64,000 nt of DNA from Lysobacterales bacterium (GTDB lineage Bacteria > Pseudomonadota > Gammaproteobacteria > Xanthomonadales > SZUA-5): the NCBI GenBank assembly GCA_022844135.1, contig JALHMG010000027.1, forward strand, positions 1-64,000. The letters are read 5' to 3'. The position numbers were made by a program, and so were the translations under genes. The notes under the pieces are model-generated. The model was not told the DNA's origin, did not search any database, and worked only from the letters and a program-made list of their open reading frames with translations. Positions 1 to 8,561 of this stretch are shown in pieces. Position 1 is the first letter of the stretch. The number at the start of each line of letters is the position of its first letter.

Positions 1-250
1 TATGGTCTGGATCTCGGCCGGTATCTCACGGCGGCTTGTCTCCGAAGCCCAAGCAGTCGACCAACTTCCGATCAACCACAAGAGCATCCCGGTACGCAGG
101 CAGCCGACACGCAGGTTGCCAACGAGCGAGGGCGAACTCCCTGGCCGTTCATGCCCGACTTTCGCCAAAAAAACCTGGTGTTGCCAACGTATCACTTCCG
201 GAGTTTCCCTCTTAGAGTGCTCGGGGTCTGCTGCAGCCGGCCTTGGAAAA
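1..250. other. Left edge, no supported gene
   Basis: This stretch lies downstream of the stop of the minus-strand hybrid sensor. A plus-strand open frame crosses it and continues into the sensor gene, but its translation has no recognisable family features and it overlaps a convincing gene. I see no tRNA, repeat or clear terminator here. Confidence 0.4.
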
Positions 251-3200
251 TCAATTGTGTGTGATCGAGCTTTCTATGCTCGGCGGTACACCGAAGTGGC
301 TCGCATAGCAGCGCGAGAAATGACTCATGGAAACAAATCCGCTGGCAAGTGCCGCTTGCTTGACCATCTGACCTTCCCTGAGCAACGTGCGGGCTTGAGC
401 GAGCCGAGCAATTCGCAGCAGATCGGCGGGACCCTTTCCGGTCATCGCCAGAATCTTGCGTCGCAACTGGCGCTCGCTGATCGATAGCGCAGCTGCAAGA
501 TCGGCGATCGTAAGCTGAGCATCGCCGAGCCGTGCGCCCAGCACTTCGTTAAATCGCTCCAGGAAAGCTTGTTCCCCGGGCTGGACGACTGCCGTGTTGG
601 CTGACGGCAGGAGCGTGCGGTCATTGCCTGCGGCCAGCCATCGACGCCAGTCTTCCCGCAGCCTCAACAGGTTCCGCAGCCGCAAGCGAAGTTCCTGCAT
701 GGAGACAGGTTTGACCAGGTATTCGATCGCGTTCGATTCAAGTCCTGCCTGCAGATCTGCAGGAGCGCCGCGAGCAGTCAGCAGCAAAACCGGGATATGC
801 GAGGTAGCGGTTTGCTGCTTCAATTGCCGACACAATTCGAAGCCGTTCATGCGCGGCATCATGACGTCTGAAATCACGATGTCCGGCACGTGCTCGCAGC
901 ACAGGTCGAAGGCTTCCTGGCCATCTACCGCGCCCAAGTAGCGGTACTCCCCTTCGAGTGCCTCCCGCATCTGTTGGCCAAGGTCGGGATTGTCCTCGGC
1001 AGCAAGAACGATAGGGCGCGGGTCCGGTTCAGATTCAGGTTCTGCGGAATCGTATTCGGTCGCAATGGTCGCGACTCGCATCCCGTATGGCTCGGATTGG
1101 GACGCCGTTGGCATGGGAAGGCCCACAACAACACGCGTGCCGCGAGGCGAATTGCGGCGAACCTCAATGCTCCCTCCGCTCGCGCGTACCGCTTCAAACA
1201 CAATCGCCATTCCCAGACCCGCTCCGCTGAGGCCGTCCTCTGTCAGCCGGTCGCTGGTAAAGCGCTCGCCCAGACGGTTAGCCAACTCGTCGGGGATTCC
1301 AGGTCCTTCATCGCGGACTTCAATCTGCAGCATCGCTTCCAGCCGGCTCAGGGCGACTTGCACGATGGAGTCTTCCGGCGAATAGCGAATTGCATTGGCC
1401 AGTAAATTGCCGATGGCGGTCTCGGCAAATCCCTGCACCACGGCGGCGCTGACGGACTCCGGACCCTCCCAGAGGATTTGAATACGCTTTTCGTCGGCAA
1501 TGCCTGCGTAAGCGGCGATCAACCCGCGGAGATCGGCACCGATATCCCGTGCCTCCAACGTTGGCGTTGTGCTCCTCAACTTCGTCAGCGTGAGCATTTG
1601 ATTCACCAGCCGCAGCAGACCGTTGGCGGCGTTCTTTCCGCGCTGAAGCGACGATGCCTCCTTGGGCGATCGGCGCGTGCCGGCGAGCGATTCAAAGGCG
1701 TTGAGGATAATCGCGATGGGCGTTCGGAACTCATGTGTGACGTTCGCCAGCGTGTCGTTACGACGTTGCATGGCGCTTTCGAGTTCGTTCCGGGCGAGTT
1801 CCAGTTCGCGATTCTTCTGTTGCAGCGCAAACTCGGCCTCGCCTCGCGCCTGCACTTCCTCGCTCAACGAGCGCGTCCGTTCGTGTACTGCAAGCTCGAG
1901 CGCTGCCCGCGAAGCTGTCATCGCTCGTATCCGGTAGCGAACCGCCGTGGCGATGCCGATTAACACCGCAACGCCGAGGGCGACGAGGAATAGCGGCGTA
2001 TGCCAGAACGGCGCCAGGACGCGGATCGGCAGGTTCGCAGGGAGACGCACTTCAGGACCGCCCGAACTGCTGGCGATGACGATTCGATGGGAGCCGGCGC
2101 CGATGTTGCCGATGCCGAGGGCGAGCGACCCGGCTTCCAGCTCGGTCCAGGACTGTCCATCGTCGTCCAGCCGATAGCGAAGGCGAAAGGTACTGGCGTC
2201 CTGAAGATTCGGCGGGTACAGATTGAGGACCGCAGATCTCCAGTTGGCTGGTATGACGACTTCCGGATCGCCCGGCCAGTGTAGCTTGCGCCGACCGTCG
2301 AGCGTTACGGAGCCCAATTGGATCGGGCGCACACCAGGGGCGTTCGGAAAGGCTGCAGGATTGGCGACCAACACGCCCTCGCTGCCGCCGAACAGAAGCA
2401 GCCCATCGCGTGTGGCCGCGTGCGACCTGAACCAGGCGGTTCCAATGCCAGGTGCGCCGAGGGCATGGATGAGCGTGGCTGACCTGCGCTCCCAGTCCAC
2501 CAGATACTTCTGTGTCCAAAGACGCCCCTGATCGTCCTCCCGAAGATTTGCGCCCAGCGGCAGATCGCTGATCCTGAGTGCCGCGCCTGCCCGCACAGCC
2601 TGCAACTCTGATGCATGCGGATCGTCGATCATCAACAACTCATCGGTGCTGTCGACCCACAATCGGCCGCGCCGGTCCAGCAACATGCCCACCACGCGCG
2701 GTTCAATCGACTGCCCGTCAACTCTTACGACCACCCGGTCGATCGGTGGTCTGCCTGTCCTGCTCCGGTAAAGGCCACCGCTTCCGCTCCCCGCCCACAG
2801 CCCACCGTCTGGCGAGGACTGGAAGGCATTGACGCTGGTGATCCGCTCCCCCGATCGAGCCTCGCGCACTTCTTCGACCTGCTCGCTGGCGAGATCGAGC
2901 ACGCACAGCTCGCTGTCGGCTGCAATCCACAACTGGCCGCCCGTAGACTTGAGACTACGGATGGGCAGACTGCCATGGACGACCCGATGGTCTGGCTCAG
3001 GTTCGCGCAACTGCTCCGGCGAGATCCGCAACAATCCCCCACTTCGCAGGCCCACCCAGATCGCTTGATCCGGCGTCTCCTCCAGTGCACCGATCGCTCC
3101 CATCGGTGGCTCGCCTGGCCTGGGTGCTTTCGGACGCAATCCGCCGACCAGCCCCTCGCGACGGTCCACGAAGTCGACGCCGTTCTCGCGAGAGCCGAAC

Positions 3201-4435
3201 AGCAGCATGCCGCTGCGGGTTTCCAGGATGCTCGAAACGTCGGAACTCGTGACCCAGGGCTTTCGGCTGTGGGCGCGCAGCACTGACAGGCCAGACGTCT
3301 TCGTTGGCACCTTTTGTAAGCCAACGCCAAGACCGCCGACCAAGACGTGCCCATCCGAATGGACTTCAAGCGTGCGCACAATCGATGACGCCAAGGCATC
3401 GCGGCGTGCTGCGTCCGGGCGCAAGTGGCGGCGGATGGTCGTGCCATCTATCGAAGTGACGACGACCCCGCCGAAACCTGCGAACCACAGCTCCCCATCT
3501 GTTGGTTGGGCGATCGACCAGATGCTTGGGTTTCCGCCTTCCGCAGACAACTGCTGCAGAGCCTGCACCTGTTGAGGCGCCCGGCCTTCCGAAAACAGGA
3601 AAGCTCCGCGGTTGAGCGTGCCGACCACCAGCACGCCAGAGCGCGTCGCGCGCAGCCCGCGGATTTGCTCAGCCGCAAGCCCGCTGGCCTGGAGTTCAGC
3701 TTGATCACTACGCGGAAGCCCCGTCGCCAATGACACGCCGTGCAGGCCGGCGCTGGTGCCAGCCCAGAGCGTGGAGCCAGTTGCCGCCAGGGCGAACACG
3801 CTGCACTCGCCGGACGCCGGGCAGACTTCGACACGCTCGGCGCGTCCATCGGGAAGTTGCCGGAAAAGTCCGGAACGCGTCCCGATCCAGAGTGTTCCCG
3901 TGTCATCCTCGACGATGGACTGCACGCTGTTCGAGCGAGCGTCTGAGCCCCGCCAGGTGCGCCTTGCTTGCCCGCGCGTCACATCCACCCGCCACACGCC
4001 ATCCAACTCGGTGCCGACCCAAAGGGCATCGGCACCGCCGGCATACAGCGCACGTACGAACAGGCTGCCCATGGGCTCTCCGGCGGTCGGCTCAAGACGG
4101 ATGAACATGCTCCCGTCATAGCGAAACAGGCCGCTCGGCGTTCCCACCCAGAGATAACGATGGCGATCGAGAGCGATCGCCGTCACGCTCTTTTCGGGCA
4201 GACGTTCCGCTCCCGCGAACGTTTGCACAGGAACATCGCCAAATTCCGGCCAGGAGACCGTCTTTTCGTCGGCGCTGGCAGCCTTGCCCGCCAGTGCCAG
4301 AGCCAGTAGCAAGACGCGTGCGCCTCTCGCCCATCGGGGTAAACAAGCCGGCCGGCCGCCAGCGTCGCGCTTCGCTATTGACGGAACATCTTTCCGCGTC
4401 TTTCGCCCCGATCCCGTGTTGCTCGTCGTCGCCAT
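251..4435 (-). CDS. Hybrid two-component sensor/response regulator with AraC output (HTCS-like)
   Basis: A one-protein signalling system of 1394 residues. A hydrophobic segment near residues 38-55 should act as signal or anchor. Residues about 70-690 are repeated blades of the Reg_prop type (LWVGT, LWIGT, LWAGT), followed by a Y_Y_Y-like domain and a transmembrane helix near 795-818. Next come a short coiled coil, a HisKA domain with the phospho-acceptor in NVTHEFRTP (about residue 900) and a HATPase with GAGLGMAIV. A receiver follows with the phospho-Asp in ISDVMMPRMNGF (about 1189), then a C-terminal AraC helix-turn-helix. In known HTCS proteins the periplasmic propeller senses a ligand, often an oligosaccharide, and the AraC part activates nearby genes. 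No polysaccharide-utilisation genes are visible here, so the ligand is unknown. The ATG at 4435 has only a weak ribosome-binding site; a shorter start inside the leader is possible. Confidence 0.9.
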   Translation of the reverse strand: MATTSNTGSGRKTRKDVPSIAKRDAGGRPACLPRWARGARVLLLALALAGKAASADEKTVSWPEFGDVPVQTFAGAERLPEKSVTAIALDRHRYLWVGTPSGLFRYDGSMFIRLEPTAGEPMGSLFVRALYAGGADALWVGTELDGVWRVDVTRGQARRTWRGSDARSNSVQSIVEDDTGTLWIGTRSGLFRQLPDGRAERVEVCPASGECSVFALAATGSTLWAGTSAGLHGVSLATGLPRSDQAELQASGLAAEQIRGLRATRSGVLVVGTLNRGAFLFSEGRAPQQVQALQQLSAEGGNPSIWSIAQPTDGELWFAGFGGVVVTSIDGTTIRRHLRPDAARRDALASSIVRTLEVHSDGHVLVGGLGVGLQKVPTKTSGLSVLRAHSRKPWVTSSDVSSILETRSGMLLFGSRENGVDFVDRREGLVGGLRPKAPRPGEPPMGAIGALEETPDQAIWVGLRSGGLLRISPEQLREPEPDHRVVHGSLPIRSLKSTGGQLWIAADSELCVLDLASEQVEEVREARSGERITSVNAFQSSPDGGLWAGSGSGGLYRSRTGRPPIDRVVVRVDGQSIEPRVVGMLLDRRGRLWVDSTDELLMIDDPHASELQAVRAGAALRISDLPLGANLREDDQGRLWTQKYLVDWERRSATLIHALGAPGIGTAWFRSHAATRDGLLLFGGSEGVLVANPAAFPNAPGVRPIQLGSVTLDGRRKLHWPGDPEVVIPANWRSAVLNLYPPNLQDASTFRLRYRLDDDGQSWTELEAGSLALGIGNIGAGSHRIVIASSSGGPEVRLPANLPIRVLAPFWHTPLFLVALGVAVLIGIATAVRYRIRAMTASRAALELAVHERTRSLSEEVQARGEAEFALQQKNRELELARNELESAMQRRNDTLANVTHEFRTPIAIILNAFESLAGTRRSPKEASSLQRGKNAANGLLRLVNQMLTLTKLRSTTPTLEARDIGADLRGLIAAYAGIADEKRIQILWEGPESVSAAVVQGFAETAIGNLLANAIRYSPEDSIVQVALSRLEAMLQIEVRDEGPGIPDELANRLGERFTSDRLTEDGLSGAGLGMAIVFEAVRASGGSIEVRRNSPRGTRVVVGLPMPTASQSEPYGMRVATIATEYDSAEPESEPDPRPIVLAAEDNPDLGQQMREALEGEYRYLGAVDGQEAFDLCCEHVPDIVISDVMMPRMNGFELCRQLKQQTATSHIPVLLLTARGAPADLQAGLESNAIEYLVKPVSMQELRLRLRNLLRLREDWRRWLAAGNDRTLLPSANTAVVQPGEQAFLERFNEVLGARLGDAQLTIADLAAALSISERQLRRKILAMTGKGPADLLRIARLAQARTLLREGQMVKQAALASGFVSMSHFSRCYASHFGVPPSIESSITHN

Positions 4436-4876
4436 AGAAGAGCTATGTCGTCCGGCCCGGGCGGCGCAGCCGCCGGTCGTTCAAGTCGGCTCGCGGCATG
4501 CCGCGAACGCAGCCGGCTTTCACCCTTCTCGCGCCTTGGCTCGGGTAAAGATCCATCGGAAATCTCCGTCCCGCTAATAGCGAAGCACTACGGCGATGGT
4601 GGGCGACAACGGACCTCCTCGGACGACTTCCCTCTCATGAATGCCGCTGATCGCTTGCGTCAAGATACCCAGTGTGTATACAGGCTCGAAAGTCGCTGCG
4701 ATCTTAGCGTTTTTTCTGTGGCAGTGGATCGGCGTTCCTGGCTTCAGCGTGGTCCCGGCGCCGGCATTTGTTTGCGGGCGCTTCAGACGATGTCCACAGG
4801 CACAGCCTTTGCCTCGTGCAGCGACGGCGATTCCCACAATGCCAGGTCATCTTCGGGCCGCTCACCGGGACGATCC
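4436..4876. other. Intergenic spacer between two minus-strand regulators
   Basis: This 441-bp gap separates the AraC-family gene from the hybrid sensor downstream on the same strand. Open frames here are fragments without family features. I see no RNA gene and no hairpin followed by a T-run on the minus strand. It probably holds the promoter of the hybrid sensor, but I cannot place the boxes. Confidence 0.35.
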
Positions 4877-5635
4877 CTATGGAGCGGTGTTGGCGATCAC
4901 GCGAATTTGGCGGACCAGCAATGTTGGCTGGCAGCCCACATGGTGCAGCAGAGTGCGGTTGAAATGGGAGGTGTCGCTGAATCCCGCATCGAGGGCTGCC
5001 GTGCTCAGCGGTGTGCCAGACATAGCCGCGAACATCGCCCGATTCAGCCTCAGAAAGCGTAGGTAAGGCCGTACTGGCGCGAGGAAAGCGTCTGCAAAGA
5101 CGTGCGCGAAACGGCCGGGCGACAGAAAGGCCAATGTCGATAGTTCCTCGATGCTGCGCGGAAGCTCGGTCATCCTCTGCAGGGCTTTCAGGAGGCGCAC
5201 CATGCGCGAATCGGTGGTGCGCAGATGTCCATTCGCACAGATTTCGGCAGCGATTCCTTCGGCATCGAACTGGTCTTGCATCACTCGCCGCACAAGGCGC
5301 GCCGTCGCGGCGTCGTCCAGCAGCGTGGAGGTTTGCTGGCTCGCGCCCAAGATGGCCCGCCCAACGCGCGAGACCGGACTGACATACAGCACGGCAACGG
5401 TCGCGTCCGGGCAATCGATCATGTGCAGTGCGTTGGGCCGGATCAGTGCGCCGGACCCGCGCTCAAATCCCCTGTCCGGCGTCCACCAGCTGATTTGACC
5501 ATCCAGTGCGACGATCAGTTGTGCCGCATAGTGCCGGTGTGGCCCACCACTGCCGATTCGCCCGACGAAGCGCATGGCATGTTCGCCGAGACGCACTTCG
5601 CCGGCCCATGGTCGCGCATTTGCATCACTGTTCAT
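4877..5635 (-). CDS. AraC family transcriptional regulator
   Basis: A 252-residue cytoplasmic regulator. The N-terminal half resembles the cupin-like ligand domain of AraC proteins (a GPHRHYAAQLIVALDG stretch near residues 30-48). The C-terminal 90 or so residues form the double helix-turn-helix, including STAALDAGFSDTSHFNRTL, the typical second recognition unit. It lies upstream of the hybrid sensor on the same strand and divergent from the FtsX-type permease, so either could be a target. The effector cannot be read from the sequence. Confidence 0.85.
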   Translation of the reverse strand: MNSDANARPWAGEVRLGEHAMRFVGRIGSGGPHRHYAAQLIVALDGQISWWTPDRGFERGSGALIRPNALHMIDCPDATVAVLYVSPVSRVGRAILGASQQTSTLLDDAATARLVRRVMQDQFDAEGIAAEICANGHLRTTDSRMVRLLKALQRMTELPRSIEELSTLAFLSPGRFAHVFADAFLAPVRPYLRFLRLNRAMFAAMSGTPLSTAALDAGFSDTSHFNRTLLHHVGCQPTLLVRQIRVIANTAP

Positions 5636-6074
5636 TCGCCCCCCCCTTTGAACGCGTCGCCACTCGGTTGGTGACCCCAGGCGTCGGGAGCATGTTGGGT
5701 GCGCGAACTGATCCGGGCCAGCGCAGGAGCTTGACCGTTTCGGACTTGCGCCAGTCTTGCGCGGACTGCCGGAAAAACAGTCCGTTCCTGGACAGGATGA
5801 CCGTTCTTTTCAACGACAACCGGGGCATGCCGAATTCGGACGAACCGATGCCTCTCAATGCCTGGGGCGGACATCGAGTTGCAGAAATCGGCCAGGCGCG
5901 GCCATTCCTGGGATGTTCAACTTGATTTCGGAACACCAACATAGTGCGTTCGCTTTTGATCGCTTTACGTGCGAATCCGCTCATCGCGCTCCGCGTGCGC
6001 GAAAGAAATCAGGGCGAACCGAGTGGCATGGGCTTTGCTAACGCACCGCAGGCGAATAAACGATTGAGGTCCGC
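5636..6074. other. Divergent intergenic region (AraC regulator / permease)
   Basis: This 439-bp region lies between divergently transcribed genes and should contain both promoters. Short open frames on both strands show no family features or good ribosome-binding sites. The only clear signal is a GAGG Shine-Dalgarno about 8 bases before the permease ATG. I could not identify operator repeats with confidence. Confidence 0.35.
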
Positions 6075-8432
6075 ATGCTCGTCCGCTGGCGAAGGCTGCT
6101 GGGAAACCCTGGGTACTTTGTCCTTGGTGTGCTGATGTTGGCGGTTGGGCTGGGAACGGCGACAGCCTTGCTCAGCGTTTACCGGGGCGTGCTGATGACG
6201 CCACTGCCGTTTCCAGAAGCCGCACGCGTGATCGATGTGGCCTGGCGCTATCAGACATGGCGCGTTGGCCTGGACGATGCGCAGTTCCGTCAGTACGCGC
6301 AGGCGCAGACGAATTTCGAAAGCGTCGCGGCGCAGACGCGGGCCAGCTACACGGTCGCGCAGCGCGACGGATCGCGGCGAATCTCCGCTTTGCACGTTTC
6401 GTCCGACTTCTTCGACGTGCTGCGCATCGCGCCGACCACTGGCCGCACATTCGCCAGGCTCGACGATCAAGTTGGTGCGGAGTTGGTCGCTGTCGTCTCG
6501 TCCGGATTGGCGCGCCGGAGTTTCGGCAGCGACGCGTCGGCCCTCGATCAATTGATCACGGTCGATGGGCAGCGCTGGCGCGTCATCGGCGTCATCGATG
6601 CCGTATACGCCGATTTCCACGGCGCGGAGCTGTATCTGCCTCTGGCGCCGGTGGCGAGCAGTATCGGCCAAGGGAGTAACTATCAAGTCATCGCGCGGCT
6701 TTCTGCCGATGCGTCGTTGGCGACAGCCAGCGCCGAGTTTGCGGCGCTCGCCGAGCGCCTGTTCGTTGGCCGGACTTCGGTGCCGGCGCCAGCGTTGCTG
6801 CCGATGTCCGAGGCCCATATCGAAGCGGCGCAAGCGCCGTTGCGATTGCTCAGCGGGGGCGTGGCGCTGTTGTTGCTGATCGCTCTGGCCAATTTCGCGA
6901 ACCTGCTGATGCTGCGCGCGGGCGAACGCCACGCCGAACTGGCGCTACGCGCCGCGCTCGGGGCCAGCGTCGGGCGGCTGCTGCGCGCCATCCAGATGGA
7001 GAGCGTCGCGATCGCGCTGGCGGGCGGCGCCTTAGGTTGGGCGATGGCCCACGCGCTGGTTCGCGCCCTGGCGGCGATGAGCGAGTTGCCGCGCATCGAT
7101 ACGGTCACGCTGGATGCACCGATGTTTGCCGCGGCTGTCTTGCTCGCCGTTGCCTGCGGCCTGATCGCCAGTGTGCCAGCCGGGCTGCACGCCGCCATGC
7201 GCTCCAAAGCCAGTGCCCTGCGCAATGGCGCTACCGGCCAGATTTCTGCACCATCGCGGTTCGGTGCCGGTCTCGTTGCGGCTCAGGTAGCGATGTGCGT
7301 GGTCATCGGCGTGGCTGCGGTATTGCTGCTGCGAACGGTGTCAGCGCTGAGCGCAGTCGATCCCGGTTTCGACACAAAACCGCTCCTGGCCGCGTCCTGG
7401 TGGAGCACCGGCAGTCGCTTCAAAGACACGCAAAGCGTTGCCGCTTTCGCCGACGACTTGAGCCAGCGAGTCGAAGCGCTGCCCGGCGTCGCTCGCGCCG
7501 GTACGATGGTCGGTGGCCTGCCGTTGCAGCAAGGCGGCAACTTCGCCGTGCGAGTGCCTGGCATCGAAGAGGTACAGTCGGTCGACTTTCGCGCCGCTAA
7601 TCCCGGTGCGCTGGCCGCGCTGGACGTACCGTTGCTCAGCGGGCGCACCTTCGCTGCGGCCGACAACGGCAGCAGCGAGCCCGTTGCCATTGTCAACGCG
7701 GCCTTCGCCAGATCCTATTTCGGCAGCTCTTCTGCCCTCGACCGCAGCGTCGAGGCCGCAGACCGAAGCTGGCGAATCGTTGGCGTGGTCGGCGATGTGC
7801 GCAGTCATCTCACCGATCCTTCGCCGCCCACGCTATTTCTGCCGCTGGCGCAAACGCCCATCGCCACACTGCAGATTTTCGAGTCCTGGTTTCCCTCGCA
7901 GCTTCTGGTGCGCGCCGATGGCGACCCAGCGCCGCTGATCGACAGCGTGCTGCGCACTGCGACGGCGGTCGATACCAGCGTGCCGTTCGGTCAGGCGCAA
8001 ACTTTCGATTCGATCCACGCCCAGGCCATGCAGTCCCAGCAGCTTTACACGCGCTTGATGGTGCTGTTTGCGCTGGCCGCGTTGCTGATGGTGGTCGCGG
8101 GTATCTACGGCCTGCTGAGCCGGCGCATGGCTGCTCGCCGCCGCGATATCGGCGTCGAACTCGCCCTCGGCGCTGCGCGCATTCCGCTGATCGTGGGCGC
8201 CACTCTGCGTGGTCTTGTACCGGTGGCGGTCGGCATCGGCATCGGCATCCCTGCAGCGCTCGCGATGGTCCGTTACATCGAATCGCTGCTGTTTGCCGTC
8301 GATGGACTTGAGGTCTCGGTTTATGCCGCGGTCATTGGATTGGTGCTCGTCGCTGCGCTCGCCGCCGCGCTGTCTCCAGCCGTCCGCACTGCCCGAGTCT
8401 CACCGCTCGTCGCGCTTCGCTCAAGCGGCTGA
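6075..8432 (+). CDS. FtsX/MacB-type ABC transporter permease (ADOP-like)
   Basis: A 785-residue inner-membrane permease with duplicated architecture: a first helix near residues 13-35, a MacB-like periplasmic core domain, FtsX-type helices near 258-280, 312-335 and 352-372, then a second helix (398-418), a second periplasmic domain and a second FtsX block of three helices at the C-terminus (about 660 onward, ending LSPAVRTARVSPLVALRSSG). The length and the duplicated layout match the so-called ADOP permeases. MacB relatives use an ATPase to drive mechanotransmission for export, but no ATP-binding gene is adjacent, so it may use a distant ATPase or another mechanism. The ATG is preceded by GAGG. 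Substrate unknown. Confidence 0.85.
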   Translation: MLVRWRRLLGNPGYFVLGVLMLAVGLGTATALLSVYRGVLMTPLPFPEAARVIDVAWRYQTWRVGLDDAQFRQYAQAQTNFESVAAQTRASYTVAQRDGSRRISALHVSSDFFDVLRIAPTTGRTFARLDDQVGAELVAVVSSGLARRSFGSDASALDQLITVDGQRWRVIGVIDAVYADFHGAELYLPLAPVASSIGQGSNYQVIARLSADASLATASAEFAALAERLFVGRTSVPAPALLPMSEAHIEAAQAPLRLLSGGVALLLLIALANFANLLMLRAGERHAELALRAALGASVGRLLRAIQMESVAIALAGGALGWAMAHALVRALAAMSELPRIDTVTLDAPMFAAAVLLAVACGLIASVPAGLHAAMRSKASALRNGATGQISAPSRFGAGLVAAQVAMCVVIGVAAVLLLRTVSALSAVDPGFDTKPLLAASWWSTGSRFKDTQSVAAFADDLSQRVEALPGVARAGTMVGGLPLQQGGNFAVRVPGIEEVQSVDFRAANPGALAALDVPLLSGRTFAAADNGSSEPVAIVNAAFARSYFGSSSALDRSVEAADRSWRIVGVVGDVRSHLTDPSPPTLFLPLAQTPIATLQIFESWFPSQLLVRADGDPAPLIDSVLRTATAVDTSVPFGQAQTFDSIHAQAMQSQQLYTRLMVLFALAALLMVVAGIYGLLSRRMAARRRDIGVELALGAARIPLIVGATLRGLVPVAVGIGIGIPAALAMVRYIESLLFAVDGLEVSVYAAVIGLVLVAALAAALSPAVRTARVSPLVALRSSG

Positions 8433-8561
8433 GCTGTGCGTTTCTCAAGTCGGCAGTCCGGTGCCTGGCCGGACTCGCCGCCGCCCTTCTATCGCTTGCG
8501 CGCCTGACTTGCGCGCCGACCATACATGGCCGGCGCTCGAGCATCGGGTCCCAGGCAAAGC

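Noticed and set aside
4704..5414. Minus-strand frame overlapping the AraC gene
   Set aside because: It is out of frame with a clear AraC protein and has no domain of its own.
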